Assembly (NCBI GenBank): GCA_013334755.1
Contig: JAAXWX010000003.1
Location: 35,357 to 99,356, forward strand
Reading direction: 5' to 3'
From: Chlorobiaceae bacterium
GTDB lineage: Bacteria > Bacteroidota > Chlorobiia > Chlorobiales > Chlorobiaceae
DNA length: 64,000 bases
A model generated the notes under the pieces. The model was not told the origin of the DNA. It ran no database searches and saw only the letters and a program-made list of their open reading frames with translations. Of the stretch, positions 1-9,646 are shown in pieces (position 1 is the first letter of the stretch; each line of letters opens with the position of its first letter). The translations under genes were made by a program, and so were the position numbers.

Positions 1-549
1 AAGGCGCAACGACCAGCGCCAAAAGCAGATAATACTGCCTCAGATGATGATTCTTCACAAAACAGGCACCGCGACTCAGGTGACGATAACGACCACACGT
101 TCAGAAGAAAGAGCATTCATATAACAAGCAATGATGATGCGACGCTGAATGATGATTGTTTCAGCAGCGATCCTGTTTCAACTGAGTTGAAGAATACGAT
201 TTCTGCTGTGTCCAGGGGGTCAGGAGCCAGAGAAAATGACATTGAAAGTGATGCCGGCTCGAAGCGTAAAAAGATTGCGATCAAATCTCTTGACGAGAAT
301 GTCCCGCCAATTGTGAAAAATATGATGAGTACGGATGACTCTCAGGGTGCTGGAGAACGTGTTTCAAGAAATAAAATCAGAATTAAGACGGATGAAGATG
401 ATGTTCGTCCGGCAGAAAAAATCAGTTCGGTATCGCTGCATGAAGATGATGTTCCGGAAAAAAGTGCATCTGATGCAACTCGCATGACAGGAAATGAGAC
501 CGGTACCGAAAGAGCAGCTCAGCAAAAGAACGTATTCAATCAAGATTAA
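1..549 (+). CDS. Acidic repeat-bearing protein of unknown function (C-terminal part)
   Basis: The frame is open from the first base, so this is the last 182 residues of a longer protein that begins upstream of the window. The visible part is very hydrophilic, rich in Asp, Ser, Lys and Arg, and has no membrane segment or recognisable enzyme motif; it is probably disordered. A degenerate motif recurs about four times (visible residues about 34-49, 87-103, 122-137, 138-153): a basic run, then K-I-x-I-x-S/T, then an acidic D/E-D/E-D/N stretch. The TTG at 187 is an internal codon. The ArsA-like gene starts 26 bp downstream, so the two are probably co-transcribed. I do not recognise the family. Confidence 0.65.
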   Translation, partial: KAQRPAPKADNTASDDDSSQNRHRDSGDDNDHTFRRKSIHITSNDDATLNDDCFSSDPVSTELKNTISAVSRGSGARENDIESDAGSKRKKIAIKSLDENVPPIVKNMMSTDDSQGAGERVSRNKIRIKTDEDDVRPAEKISSVSLHEDDVPEKSASDATRMTGNETGTERAAQQKNVFNQD

Positions 550-575
550 GTCCACTCAATAGTTTTATTATCAAC

Positions 576-1730
576 ATGAGAATTATTCTTTACTTGGGTA
601 AAGGAGGTGTAGGGAAAACTACAGTTTCAGCTTCATCGGCAACAGCAATTGCCCGAAGGGGACAACGGGTTTTGATCATGAGTACCGATGTTGCTCACAG
701 TCTTGCTGATGCATTGAATTCTGAGCTCTCGTCTACTCCGGTTGAGGTTGAAAAAAATCTCTTTGCCATGGAGGTAAATGTTCTCGCGGAAATCAGGGAG
801 AACTGGAATGAGCTTTATTCTTATTTCTCATCGATTTTAATGCATGATGGGGCAAATGAAGTTGTTGCTGAAGAACTTGCCATCATGCCGGGTATGGAGG
901 AGATGATCAGTCTGCGCTATATCTGGAAAGCTGCGAAATCAGGTAATTATGATGTTGTTGTTGTTGATGCTGCTCCAACCGGAGAGACCATGCGTTTGCT
1001 CGGAATGCCTGAATCGTACGGATGGTATGCCGATAAAATTGGCGGATGGCATTCAAAAGCCATTGGTTTTGCAGCGCCGCTTCTCAACAAGTTCATGCCG
1101 AAGAAAAATATCTTCAAGCTTATGCCTGAGGTGAATTCTCATATGAAAGAGCTCCACGCCATGCTTCAGGATAAAACCATAACGACTTTCAGGGTTGTCC
1201 TTAATCCTGAAAATATGGTTATCAAGGAGGCTTTGCGCGTCCAGACCTATCTTAATCTGTTCGGTTACAAGCTTGATGCTGCCATCGTTAACAAGATTCT
1301 TCCTTCAAGCTCATCAGACAGCTATCTGCAGAGCCTTATCGATATTCAGAGCAAGTATCTCAAGGTGATAGAAAACTGCTTCTACCCTGTGCCGATTTTC
1401 AGGGTGAAACAATCAACGGCAGAAATCATCAATACCGACAGGCTCTATCAGTTGAGCCAGGAGATGTTTGGTGAAAACAATCCCGCAGATATACTTTACA
1501 CGAATGATAAAACCCAGATGCTGGAGAAAATCAACGGAAAATATGTTCTCAGTCTTTACCTGCCGAATGTTGAAGTGAAGAAGCTTAATGTGAATATCAA
1601 GGGTGATGAGCTGCTGGTTGATATCAATAACTTCCGTAAAAGCATTATTCTGCCGAATGTTCTTGTTGGCCGCAAGACGGAGGGTGCTGACTTTGCTGAA
1701 GGGAACCTGAATATCACTTTTGCCAACTAA
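576..1730 (+). CDS. ArsA/GET3-family ATPase with C-terminal HSP20-like domain
   Basis: A soluble P-loop ATPase of 384 residues. The deviant Walker A GKGGVGKT lies at residues 8-15 (signature Lys9), the A-loop STDVAHSL follows at about 36, and DAAPTGET is at about 131-138. The last 60 or so residues, beginning about 322 with [10 protein letters not shown], look like the alpha-crystallin/HSP20-type domain found at the end of some ArsA homologues. Family members either energise arsenite/antimonite efflux or, like GET3, deliver tail-anchored proteins. No arsenite pump or arsR lies nearby, so a chaperone-like or targeting role is at least as likely. The gene follows the acidic protein by 26 bp and ends at a strong hairpin. 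Confidence 0.88.
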   Translation: MRIILYLGKGGVGKTTVSASSATAIARRGQRVLIMSTDVAHSLADALNSELSSTPVEVEKNLFAMEVNVLAEIRENWNELYSYFSSILMHDGANEVVAEELAIMPGMEEMISLRYIWKAAKSGNYDVVVVDAAPTGETMRLLGMPESYGWYADKIGGWHSKAIGFAAPLLNKFMPKKNIFKLMPEVNSHMKELHAMLQDKTITTFRVVLNPENMVIKEALRVQTYLNLFGYKLDAAIVNKILPSSSSDSYLQSLIDIQSKYLKVIENCFYPVPIFRVKQSTAEIINTDRLYQLSQEMFGENNPADILYTNDKTQMLEKINGKYVLSLYLPNVEVKKLNVNIKGDELLVDINNFRKSIILPNVLVGRKTEGADFAEGNLNITFAN

Positions 1731-1772
1731 GAGAGCCGGACAGGGATTTAAAGGATAATCGCTCCACTTATT

Positions 1773-1813
1773 AAAGGACGGACAGCTATCGAGAGGCTGA
1801 CCGTCCTTTTTTT
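1773..1813. terminator. Convergent terminator between the ArsA-like gene and folK
   Basis: AAAGGACGG (1773-1781) pairs perfectly with CCGTCCTTT (1801-1809). An inner CAGC/GCTG extends the stem, and seven T residues follow on the plus strand. The folK stop (1786) lies inside the hairpin, so the same element may also end the minus-strand transcript, with a weaker T-run. Confidence 0.85.
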
Positions 1814-2319
1814 ATCTTGATCCCGTTTTTTATCTTGATCAGTACCGAAGGGTCGCTGCAGCATTCGAGAAGCTGCAGAATGCTTTTTTGCATTGCCGTG
1901 TGGAGAGGATTGGCAATGTCGAGCAGAGGGATTAGAACAAATTTACGGCAATGCAGTTCAGGGTGCGGGATTGAAAGTGTTCCGGTGTGGAGGCAAAGCT
2001 CATCATAGAGCAGTATGTCGAGGTCAATGACTCTCGGACTCCATCGAGGATAGGCATCCGGCCGTCCAAGTTCCTGTTCAATGGCTTTACACTGCATGCG
2101 CAACTCTTCTGGAGGAAGCAATGTCTCAAGCAGAACGACGCCGTTATAAAAGCGGTTTTGTTCACTCTCGCCGACCGGTTCAGTCATATAGACAGATGAA
2201 ACTGCACATACCGATGTCTCTTTAAGAAGTGCGAGCAGATTCAGGGCCTCCTGCAGGTGCAGGAGACGGTCACCGATATTTGATCCTATCCCGATAAAGA
2301 CTTTGTGAACCGGTGTCAT
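1786..2319 (-). CDS. folK: 2-amino-4-hydroxy-6-hydroxymethyldihydropteridine pyrophosphokinase
   Basis: HPPK of 177 residues transfers pyrophosphate from ATP to 6-hydroxymethyl-7,8-dihydropterin in folate synthesis. GIGSNIGDR is at residues 10-18, and the family signature R-W-S-P-R-V-I-D-L-D with its Mg-binding Asp pair lies near residue 100. I start it at the ATG at 2319, directly after the folB stop (2321-2323). The frame is open further upstream inside folB, but that extension (to 2442) does not look like HPPK. It is translated from the folB-folK mRNA. Confidence 0.92.
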   Translation of the reverse strand: MTPVHKVFIGIGSNIGDRLLHLQEALNLLALLKETSVCAVSSVYMTEPVGESEQNRFYNGVVLLETLLPPEELRMQCKAIEQELGRPDAYPRWSPRVIDLDILLYDELCLHTGTLSIPHPELHCRKFVLIPLLDIANPLHTAMQKSILQLLECCSDPSVLIKIKNGIKIKKGRSASR

Positions 2320-2320
2320 T

Positions 2321-2698
2321 TCAGTGACGTGGGGTGGAGTAATCGGCTTCGGCATAATCGCAGATTCCGTCAACTGGCGGGTTACGTTTGCGAACCCTGA
2401 TGGCGACGTGCTCAAGAACGGGAAATTCATTGAGGAGATCATGGGCTATCTCATAGGCGACTGCTTCGATGAGAAAGTATTTTCTCAGGGTCAGCGCTTC
2501 CCGTATTTTCTTGTATACAGCACCGTAATCGATGGTTTTCGTTATCTCATCATTTTGCGCTGCTTCGGTGAAGTCAAACGTGAGTTCCGCATCGACTTCA
2601 TATTTTGCTCCAACGGTATGCTCTTCCTTGAGTACACCATGGTGTGCATAAAAAACCATGTTTACCAGCCGGACGCATGAGTTGGTGTACTTTGCCAT
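2321..2698 (-). CDS. folB: Dihydroneopterin aldolase
   Basis: This 125-residue protein has the usual FolB size and cleaves 7,8-dihydroneopterin to 6-hydroxymethyl-dihydropterin and glycolaldehyde. The family features are [11 protein letters not shown] near the N-terminus, [11 protein letters not shown] in the middle, the conserved Glu in [10 protein letters not shown], and the Lys in VRKRNPPV near the end. It is the first gene of a folB-folK pair, so two consecutive folate steps are co-expressed. Confidence 0.93.
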   Translation of the reverse strand: MAKYTNSCVRLVNMVFYAHHGVLKEEHTVGAKYEVDAELTFDFTEAAQNDEITKTIDYGAVYKKIREALTLRKYFLIEAVAYEIAHDLLNEFPVLEHVAIRVRKRNPPVDGICDYAEADYSTPRH

Positions 2699-2760
2699 AA
2701 AATTTCCGGGTGATGAATAATCGTCAGATACATGCTTTTTAAGTGTATCGTGACTGCTGT

Positions 2761-3096
2761 TCAGGGTTTGATTTTTTTTTCATATTTGTTGCCGATAACC
2801 TTGCATTCGGGGATGCAGAACCATAAGAGCATATCGGAGTTGCCGTCATTCAATACTTTGAAACTGCCGGAATCAAAAACAACTTCAACGATAATGTTGT
2901 CCAATAACAAAAGATCCCCTTCGTAAATCTCGTGACCATCTTTATCATCAAGTCCGGTGCACTGCAACCATTCGGAGCGTTGCCTGAACTTGAGAAAATC
3001 AACATCCCGGGTGTTTACTGTAGAGAACTTCCAGATATCCTCAAGTGATGTTACGTCCTGAAATAATGCTTTAAATCTGATTTTATTGATATCCAT
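2761..3096 (-). CDS. YopX-like protein
   Basis: This protein of 111 residues carries the typical YopX features: N-terminal IRFKALF, then [19 protein letters not shown], then a short beta-rich tail. YopX proteins are mostly phage or plasmid encoded and their function is unknown. No other phage gene is visible nearby; it sits alone between folB and nadC. I prefer the ATG at 3096, because [10 protein letters not shown] fits the family N-terminus; an ATG at 3105 is also possible. Neither has a clear ribosome binding site. Confidence 0.72.
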   Translation of the reverse strand: MDINKIRFKALFQDVTSLEDIWKFSTVNTRDVDFLKFRQRSEWLQCTGLDDKDGHEIYEGDLLLLDNIIVEVVFDSGSFKVLNDGNSDMLLWFCIPECKVIGNKYEKKIKP

Positions 3097-3372
3097 GAAG
3101 ATCATCTATTGAAAGCCCCGAAACCGGGCAGTGCTTCGAGAATATTGCATATGCTGATATCCGCCCATATCGTCAAAAAATAATATAACAATTCTCTATC
3201 TCGTTTTACTACAGGCCATAAATACCGCTCTTATGAGGCATTGTTGCTAAGCTTGAAGCACCTGTACCAGCTAAATGTGGCTGCTGAAGCAAATGGTACG
3301 ACGGTTTGTTATTCAAAATTTACTACCTTTGAGCGGAAATATGTTTTTTTCAATGCACCAGAAACGGCAATT

Positions 3373-4251
3373 ATGAAGAACAAGGCTCGTAATGATTTTT
3401 ACGAGGGGTGCCGTGCAAGGGCCATCATGCTGGCCCTTGAAGAGGATCGCTATACAGGCGATATTACAACTCTTGCGACTATTAATCCACGTCAGGGGGG
3501 GAGTGCTGTTGTCAGGGCCAAGGAGGATGGCATTGTGGGTGGAGCTGATGTTGCCGCCCAGGTTTTTGCCGCCTGTGATCCCAAGCTTGCTGTTGTGCTG
3601 CATCGCAGCGATGGTGAGGCTGTTTACCGCGGTGACATGATTCTTGAAGTGACAGGAAAACTTGCCCCACTGCTCATCGGTGAACGTACTGCACTTAATT
3701 TCATGCAGCGCATGTCTGGAATTGCAACCAGAACGAGGGCCTATGTCGACAAGATTTGTCATACTGGCGTTAAAATTCTTGATACCCGAAAGACCGCCCC
3801 GGGCTTGCGCTATTTTGACAAGGAGGCCGTCAGGATTGGCGGAGGTCAGAATCATCGCTTCGGATTGTTCGACATGATCCTCATCAAGGATAACCACATT
3901 GATGCTTCCGGAGGTATTGCCAAGGCGATTCATCATGCCCGGTCATATCGTGAAAAACAGAAACTTGAGGTGAAGATAGAAACCGAGGTTCGTTCAATGG
4001 AAGAGTTAAGGGCAGCTCTGGTGTACCTGCCGGATATTATTCTTCTTGATAACTTTACTCCTGAGCTGCTGAAAGAGGCTGTCGTTCATGTCAGGAAAAG
4101 CTGCAATAGTGTGCTTCTTGAGGCGTCGGGCAATGTCGGTATGCACAATGTGCTGGACGTTGCTGAAACCGGTGTTGACTTTATTTCAATCGGAGAGCTG
4201 ACACACAGCGTCAAGGCTCTTGATCTTTCAATGACGATCAAGCTTGTCTGA
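3373..4251 (+). CDS. nadC: Nicotinate-nucleotide pyrophosphorylase (carboxylating)
   Basis: Quinolinate phosphoribosyltransferase of 292 residues converts quinolinate and PRPP to nicotinate mononucleotide in de novo NAD synthesis. Motifs include EDRYTGDITT, ERTALNFMQRMSGIAT, LDTRKTAPGLR (active-site Arg/Lys) and LIKDNHI. The frame is open back to 3241, but I start at the ATG at 3373 (MKNKARND), where homology to the family begins. acpS follows after 15 bp in the same direction. Confidence 0.93.
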   Translation: MKNKARNDFYEGCRARAIMLALEEDRYTGDITTLATINPRQGGSAVVRAKEDGIVGGADVAAQVFAACDPKLAVVLHRSDGEAVYRGDMILEVTGKLAPLLIGERTALNFMQRMSGIATRTRAYVDKICHTGVKILDTRKTAPGLRYFDKEAVRIGGGQNHRFGLFDMILIKDNHIDASGGIAKAIHHARSYREKQKLEVKIETEVRSMEELRAALVYLPDIILLDNFTPELLKEAVVHVRKSCNSVLLEASGNVGMHNVLDVAETGVDFISIGELTHSVKALDLSMTIKLV

Positions 4252-4266
4252 ACGGAGATTGAAACT

Positions 4267-4629
4267 ATGGATGTCGGGGTGGATATTGTTGATCTTGACC
4301 GGATAGCATCGCTATACAGCCGTTATGGCATGAAGTTTCTCCAGCGGTTTCTTTCCGAAGCGGAAATCGCTCTTTGCCTCCATAAACCACAGGTTGTCGC
4401 AAGTATCGCTGGCCGTTTTGCAGCTAAAGAAGCTGTTGTCAAGGCTCTCGGAACAGGATTTTCGGATGGTGTACACTGGAAGAGTTTTGAAATACTCAAT
4501 GATGAACGGGGTCGTCCATTTGTGCAGCCTGCTGATGCCAGCTGTTTTTCTCCCGGATGTTCCATTAAAATTTCTATCGCCCATGACCATCATGCTGCTG
4601 TAGCGATGGCGTTGATTGATGGACTATGA
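4267..4629 (+). CDS. acpS: Holo-[acyl-carrier-protein] synthase
   Basis: AcpS of 120 residues transfers 4'-phosphopantetheine from CoA to the serine of acyl carrier protein. The Mg-binding MDVGVDIVDLDRI is at the N-terminus and the signature FAAKEAVVKALGTG lies at about residues 51-64. It is 15 bp downstream of nadC and ends just before a bidirectional terminator. Confidence 0.92.
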   Translation: MDVGVDIVDLDRIASLYSRYGMKFLQRFLSEAEIALCLHKPQVVASIAGRFAAKEAVVKALGTGFSDGVHWKSFEILNDERGRPFVQPADASCFSPGCSIKISIAHDHHAAVAMALIDGL

Positions 4630-4634
4630 GTGCC

Positions 4635-4676
4635 AAAAAAAAGCAGGAGCTCTTTCAGAGTAACTCCTGCTTTTTT
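4635..4676. terminator. Bidirectional terminator between acpS and tig
   Basis: AAAAAAGCAGGAG pairs with CTCCTGCTTTTTT across a short loop, giving a G/C-rich stem flanked by A-runs and T-runs. It can serve acpS on the plus strand and tig on the minus strand. Confidence 0.9.
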
Positions 4677-4690
4677 ATGAAAACTGAAGA

Positions 4691-5971
4691 TCAGTCCTGG
4701 TGAGCCGGAATCGGTTTCTCTTCCTCGGTGATGGTTATCTTCGACTTGATGATGTTGTAAATCTTATCTTTGAGAATAGTATCGGTGATATAATCCCTGA
4801 ACTCGTCTGACATGAAGGTGCTCAGGAGTTCTTCGGCATTCATGGCCTCACCTTTTTCCGCCTCCTTTTCAGCGTAAGCCTTGATGTCTTCATCCGAGAC
4901 TGAAAGATTTTCATTTTCAGCTATTTTCTGGCTTATAAGCAGCCATTGAGCATGTTTTTCAGCATTCGGCCTCATGGCATGCCGGAACTGCTCTTCATCA
5001 AACCCTTTAGGAAAGTTTCCTCCCATCTGACGCTTGGCATTTTCAACGAGCATTTTCGAGAACGATGCAATCATGGATTTCGGAGCAGGGACCGGGTTTT
5101 CTTCAATCAGTTTAGCCGAGATGGATTCAAGGAACTCCTCATCGGATTTCAGGAGAAAGTGCTGTTCGAGCTGAATCCGGACGTCGGCTGTGAAGTCAGT
5201 AACTGATTCAAATTTCTGCCCGGTGATCTCTTTAACCAGTTCATCGGTAAGTTCAGGCAGTTCAAGCCGTTTGATTTCACTGATGACAACACGGAAACGA
5301 GAAGGCTCTGCAGACTCTTTCTGATCGTTTTCAACGTCGACACTTTCACCTGCTTTTTTTCCTGTAAGCGCTTTGCGGAAAGGGTTCTCTTCGGGAAGGT
5401 ACTCAAGCGTGAAGTGATGGTTTTCAGTTTTATCCCCTTCTTCAGGTTCGCCGGCTTCATTGATCCTGTACACATCGCCAATCACGGTATCGGTTGATGA
5501 TGCGGCTTCGTCGACGCTGATGAGGGTCCCGTGTCCTTTGAGAATAAGGTTTATTTCACGCTCAATATCACCATCGGTAATGACATAGCGGTTTTGTGTG
5601 AATGTATTTCCACTGAAATCTTTCAGTTCAAATTCGGGATGGATTTCGTATGAGAGCTGGATTTTCAGTTCATCGGGCGCAAAAGTGAAGTTGATGATTT
5701 GTGCGCGACTTGCTGGTTTGATGTTATCGGCATCAGCAATTTCACCGAAATATTTGGATGCCATTTTTTCGGCAATTGTTGCCTCAATTGAGGGGCCTGC
5801 CAGTTTTTTAATCAAGCTTGCCGGTGCATGTCCTTTTCTGAATCCCTTGATCTGAATGTTTCTTTTTGCCTCTTCCAGTTCCTGGTTATATTCGGTACCG
5901 AACTCTTCTGCGGAAAGAATAATTTCCAGTTCCTGTTCGGTTTCGCTAACGTTCTTGATATTCTTTTGCAA
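4691..5971 (-). CDS. tig: Trigger factor (ribosome-associated chaperone)
   Basis: 426 residues, the usual trigger factor length. The N-terminal ribosome-binding domain contains [17 protein letters not shown], matching the G-F-R-x-G-x-x-P signature. A divergent FKBP-like middle domain (about 150-240) and the helical C-terminal chaperone domain follow. It binds nascent chains at the ribosome exit tunnel. The start is TTG at 5971; there is no better-placed ATG. The leader just upstream contains a period-7 simple-sequence tract. Confidence 0.93.
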   Translation of the reverse strand: MQKNIKNVSETEQELEIILSAEEFGTEYNQELEEAKRNIQIKGFRKGHAPASLIKKLAGPSIEATIAEKMASKYFGEIADADNIKPASRAQIINFTFAPDELKIQLSYEIHPEFELKDFSGNTFTQNRYVITDGDIEREINLILKGHGTLISVDEAASSTDTVIGDVYRINEAGEPEEGDKTENHHFTLEYLPEENPFRKALTGKKAGESVDVENDQKESAEPSRFRVVISEIKRLELPELTDELVKEITGQKFESVTDFTADVRIQLEQHFLLKSDEEFLESISAKLIEENPVPAPKSMIASFSKMLVENAKRQMGGNFPKGFDEEQFRHAMRPNAEKHAQWLLISQKIAENENLSVSDEDIKAYAEKEAEKGEAMNAEELLSTFMSDEFRDYITDTILKDKIYNIIKSKITITEEEKPIPAHQD

Positions 5972-5984
5972 GGCTCTCGTAGGT

Positions 5985-6025
5985 TAATTAGTAATGGTGA
6001 AAAATTAAAAGTTAACAAGATACGA
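5985..6025. repeat. Heptad-like simple-sequence tract upstream of tig
   Basis: An AT-rich tract in the tig leader, reading on the plus strand TTAGTAATGG and then AAAAATT|AAAAGTT|AAC, so a seven-base period is visible. It resembles the short tandem heptanucleotide tracts known from some cyanobacterial intergenic regions. Two similar tracts flank murI at about 58 kb. Confidence 0.45.
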
Positions 6026-6067
6026 ATAAATCTTGTGTTTTAAAACAGAGCATCTCTATCCTTTGTA

Positions 6068-7348
6068 TTACCGCCCGGGTTTGTAGACCAGTGTTGAGTA
6101 GGCGGCATCGTGCAGCATCTTTACTGCTGCTTCGGCGATATCTTCAGCGGTGACCGCCTCAAGAGCAGCGGTTTTTTCTTCAGGTTCAATGTATCTTCCA
6201 AAATAGGAGAGGTCTGATGCTGTCTGTGACATTCTGCGTGTCATTTTTTCCATGCCCATGATATGAGATCCGAGCAGTTTCGTTTTTGCAGCCTGCACCT
6301 CTTCCGGGTCGGGTTGCTTCAGCGCATCGCTCTGGAGCAGTTCCCTGATGAGCTCAAGGGTAACCTTGGTTTTGTTGCCGTCGGTTCCGGCATAGATATT
6401 CAGTGCCGTCAGATCGTCGTAAAAGGTGACCGATGAATAAACGTTGTATGCCAGTCCACGTTTCTCCCGAAGTTCCAGATTAAGCAGAGAGCTCATACCG
6501 TTGCCGAGCATGGAGTTGAGCACCATCAGGCTGTAAAAGAGCGGGTCGTGGCGTGCGATTGCGGTGCCGACGACGATCTGTGCCTGGCAGACCCGTTTTT
6601 TCAGTGTCAGGGTAAAGGGGGTGTAATCTTCTGCAAGGAAAGGCTGGCGGACATACTGGCTTCCGGAAGGCTCCCTGAGCTTGTTGAGAAATCGTTCTCC
6701 AAGCTGCATAATCTCGTCGTGATGAACCATGCCGGTAGCCGTGACAAGCATTTTTTGCGGAATATAGTGCTGCCGCATGAAGGTTTTCAGGTTATCGTCA
6801 CTGAAGGCTTCAACGCTTTTTTCAGTGCCAAGGATTGGCGTGCCAAGAGGGTGGCGGGGAAACGAGCGCAGGTCGAACTCATCGAAAATAAGCTCTTCAG
6901 GGGTGTCGTTGACGCTGCTGATCTCCTCAATGACCACCTCTTTCTCTTTTTCGATTTCTTCAGGAGGAAAAACCGGGTCGCAGACAAGATCGGAGAGAAG
7001 GTCGAAAGATGGTTCCAGATGTTCAGGAAGGCAGCGCAGGTAGATGCAGGTCTGTTCTTTGGTGGTGAAGGCATCAAGATAGCCGCCGTGTTTTTCAATG
7101 TTTCTGGCGATATCGATGTATGTGCGCCGACTCGTACCTTTAAAGAGCGCGTGTTCAATGAAATGTGCCAGTCCCGGAGAGTCGCCGGGGTCATCGCGAG
7201 AGCCAGCATCAATCTGGATGCCGAGTGTAACACTTTTTACCAAAGGGACAGCATCCGTGATGATCCTTAATCCGTTCGTCAGAACTCCTTGATGAACTGA
7301 AGTTTCTGAAAAGGGCGATGGCTGACGGCGGGAATTTTCTTTCGTCAT
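6068..7348 (-). CDS. M16-family zinc peptidase (processing-peptidase type)
   Basis: 426 residues with the inverted zinc motif HFIEH at residues 62-66 and the downstream Glu ligand in VVIEEISSVNDTPEE (about 141-142). A second, inactive M16 half follows, including GLAYNVYSSV. This is the mitochondrial-processing-peptidase/YmxG type of bacterial peptidase, predicted soluble; substrates are unknown. No signal peptide is seen. It is transcribed in the same direction as tig, about 96 bp upstream of it. Confidence 0.88.
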   Translation of the reverse strand: MTKENSRRQPSPFSETSVHQGVLTNGLRIITDAVPLVKSVTLGIQIDAGSRDDPGDSPGLAHFIEHALFKGTSRRTYIDIARNIEKHGGYLDAFTTKEQTCIYLRCLPEHLEPSFDLLSDLVCDPVFPPEEIEKEKEVVIEEISSVNDTPEELIFDEFDLRSFPRHPLGTPILGTEKSVEAFSDDNLKTFMRQHYIPQKMLVTATGMVHHDEIMQLGERFLNKLREPSGSQYVRQPFLAEDYTPFTLTLKKRVCQAQIVVGTAIARHDPLFYSLMVLNSMLGNGMSSLLNLELREKRGLAYNVYSSVTFYDDLTALNIYAGTDGNKTKVTLELIRELLQSDALKQPDPEEVQAAKTKLLGSHIMGMEKMTRRMSQTASDLSYFGRYIEPEEKTAALEAVTAEDIAEAAVKMLHDAAYSTLVYKPGR

Positions 7349-7567
7349 TACTGAATAATTTTCTGATGCTTGTGACAGGAATTGAATGCAATGTAGTTTT
7401 AATTCTTATTTTTATGAACAGTGAAGGTTTTGCCGTTGTTTATTCTCTGCTGCCGGGATACTTTTTTATTCGGGTATTTTGCCTGAAATTCAGAAAAACA
7501 CTGTTGTACCCGGAGTTTTCAGCGGGGAATGCACGGGAATAAACAGACGGAACTATTGCGGCGTTTC

Positions 7568-8554
7568 ATGCTCAACTCATCAATTGTCATAACCGGAGCT
7601 ACCGGATATATAGGTTCCCAGATTGTTCTTGCGCTGCTTTCACGGTTTTCAGGAGAGATCCGATGCAAGGTGATTGCCCGGAAGAGCTCAAACTGCTCTT
7701 TTCTTGAGGGATTGCCGGTTGAAATTGTCAGGGCAGACATTCTTGATCCTCTTGCCCTGATCGATGCCTTCAGGGGAGCAGATACGGTATTTCATTGCGC
7801 AGGCCTTATCTCCTATACAAGGAATTCCCGTAACGCACTCTATGAGGCGAATGTTATCGGGACAAGGAATGTTGTCAATGCGGCTCTTTACAATAATGTC
7901 CGAAGGCTCGTCATGACCAGCTCCATTGCTGCTGTCGGGGCTTCTGAGGATGGTTCACCGGCCATCGAGTCAACCTCTTTTCAGGAGTGGCAACGCAGGA
8001 ACGGTTATATGGAGGCCAAGCATCTTGCCGAACTTGAGGGGTTGCGCGGCGTCGCAGAAGGACTTGAAGTTGTGCTGGTCAATCCCGGTGTTGTCATTGG
8101 CATAGACCGAAAAAACCCCGCTTCGGTCAGCTCCTCGAACGATGTGCTGCGTCTCATTTATCAGGGAAAGCTGCCGCTCTTCCCTGCTGGAGGTACCGGT
8201 TTTGTCGATGTCCGTGATGTGGCTGATGCTCATATAACAGCATGGGAAAAAGGGCGTTCAGGGGAGCGTTATATTGTTGTCGGCAACAATCTGACGTTTC
8301 GGGAGCTTTTTGCCCGTATAGGGACTCTTGCTGGCAGCAGTACAGGGCACGCATTCATGGTGCCAAAGAGTATCGGTCTGCTTGCCGGTCTTGGCGGAGA
8401 GCTCTGGTCGATGTTTTCGAACAGCCATTCCTTTGTCAGTCTGGAGAGCATACGGATTGCATCAAGGATTCTTGCCTATAATAACACCAGGTCGGAACAG
8501 GAGCTCGGTTTGTGCTACCGGGATCTATCCGAAACGCTCAAGACTCTCTTATAA
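7568..8554 (+). CDS. NAD-dependent epimerase/dehydratase family protein
   Basis: An extended short-chain dehydrogenase of about 328 residues. The Rossmann motif TGATGYIG is near the N-terminus, the catalytic S(I)A...Y-M-E-A-K (YxxxK) lies in the middle, and [12 protein letters not shown] is typical of the dihydroflavonol-reductase/3-beta-hydroxysteroid dehydrogenase subgroup. The substrate cannot be told from sequence; a nucleotide sugar or lipid is likely. An upstream ATG at 7529 is in frame but has poor Shine-Dalgarno spacing. recA starts 43 bp downstream. Confidence 0.8.
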   Translation: MLNSSIVITGATGYIGSQIVLALLSRFSGEIRCKVIARKSSNCSFLEGLPVEIVRADILDPLALIDAFRGADTVFHCAGLISYTRNSRNALYEANVIGTRNVVNAALYNNVRRLVMTSSIAAVGASEDGSPAIESTSFQEWQRRNGYMEAKHLAELEGLRGVAEGLEVVLVNPGVVIGIDRKNPASVSSSNDVLRLIYQGKLPLFPAGGTGFVDVRDVADAHITAWEKGRSGERYIVVGNNLTFRELFARIGTLAGSSTGHAFMVPKSIGLLAGLGGELWSMFSNSHSFVSLESIRIASRILAYNNTRSEQELGLCYRDLSETLKTLL

Positions 8555-8597
8555 CCTGAAGAATCCACTTTTCCTCCAATTTTATCATGTATATGCT

Positions 8598-9644
8598 ATG
8601 GATACTCAGAAAAACGAAAAAAAAGCTGTTGCGGTTGATCCTGCAAAACTCAAACAATTGAACCTTGCTGTCGAAGCACTTGAAAAACAGTTTGGCAAGG
8701 GAGCTATCATGCGCCTTGGTGACGATTCGGCGGGAATGAAGGTGCAGTCGATTTCAACAGGATCGATGACCCTGGATTTTGCCCTCGGTGTAGGCGGCTT
8801 GCCCCGTGGCAGGGTAACTGAAATTTATGGCCCGGAATCTTCGGGAAAAACAACTCTTGCTCTTCATGTTATTGCTGAAGCGCAGAAAGTGGGGGGAATT
8901 GCTGCTATCGTCGATGCCGAACATGCCTTTGATCCTACTTACGCACGAAAGCTTGGTGTCGATATCAACGCCTTGCTTATCAGCCAGCCGGAATCCGGCG
9001 AGCAGGCACTCTCCATTGTGGAGACGCTCGTCAGGAGCAATGCCATTGACGTGGTTGTAGTTGATTCTGTTGCCGCTCTGGTACCCCAGGCAGAACTTGA
9101 AGGCGAGATGGGCGACAGCGTCATGGGACTGCAGGCGCGACTTATGAGCCAGGCACTGCGCAAACTGACCGGTGCGATTTCAAAATCGAGCTGCGTCTGT
9201 ATTTTTATCAACCAGCTTCGCGACAAGATCGGTGTTGTGTATGGGAATCCTGAAACCACGACTGGTGGCAAGGCATTGAAATTTTATTCGTCAGTTCGAC
9301 TTGATATTCGTAAAATTGCACAGATCAAGGATGGCGAGGAGATTATGGGGAACCGTACCAGGGTAAAGGTAGTTAAAAACAAGGTGGCTCCTCCTTTCAG
9401 GACGGCTGAGTTTGATATTCTTTATGGTGAGGGTATTTCTGCGATGGGTGAACTGATTGACCTGGCGGTTGAGTTCGGGGTCGTGAAAAAGGCAGGATCA
9501 TGGTTCAGTTATGGTACTGACAAACTTGGTCAGGGACGTGAAACCGTCAAGAAGGCTCTGCGTGAAGATGCTGCTTTGTACAGCAAGATCCAGGCGCAGG
9601 TCAAGGAGCTGATGAGTGGTCCGGCAGAGATTATTAACAGGTAG
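8598..9644 (+). CDS. recA: Recombinase A
   Basis: 348 residues, standard RecA length. Walker A GPESSGKT is at residues 78-85, LVVDSV-type Walker B follows, and the DNA-binding loops are present ([18 protein letters not shown] and [22 protein letters not shown]). It forms the filament for homologous recombination and induces LexA-type cleavage. The frame is open upstream into the epimerase gene, but MDTQKNEK at 8598 is the RecA start. dus begins 2 bp after its stop. No LexA-like box was recognised upstream. Confidence 0.97.
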   Translation: MDTQKNEKKAVAVDPAKLKQLNLAVEALEKQFGKGAIMRLGDDSAGMKVQSISTGSMTLDFALGVGGLPRGRVTEIYGPESSGKTTLALHVIAEAQKVGGIAAIVDAEHAFDPTYARKLGVDINALLISQPESGEQALSIVETLVRSNAIDVVVVDSVAALVPQAELEGEMGDSVMGLQARLMSQALRKLTGAISKSSCVCIFINQLRDKIGVVYGNPETTTGGKALKFYSSVRLDIRKIAQIKDGEEIMGNRTRVKVVKNKVAPPFRTAEFDILYGEGISAMGELIDLAVEFGVVKKAGSWFSYGTDKLGQGRETVKKALREDAALYSKIQAQVKELMSGPAEIINR

Positions 9645-9646
9645 AT

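Noticed and set aside
3324..3331. Bacteroidetes-type TAnnTTTG promoter motif upstream of nadC (also near 26905 and 60129)
   Set aside because: An eight-base pattern with two free positions is expected about 30 times by chance on both strands of this window; no matching upstream box at the right distance.
3241..3372. N-terminal extension of nadC
   Set aside because: NadC homology begins with the ATG at 3373, and the extension has no family match.
6548..7270. A 240-codon plus-strand frame opposite the M16 peptidase
   Set aside because: The opposite strand has the HFIEH motif and full-length M16 homology; the antisense product has no motif.
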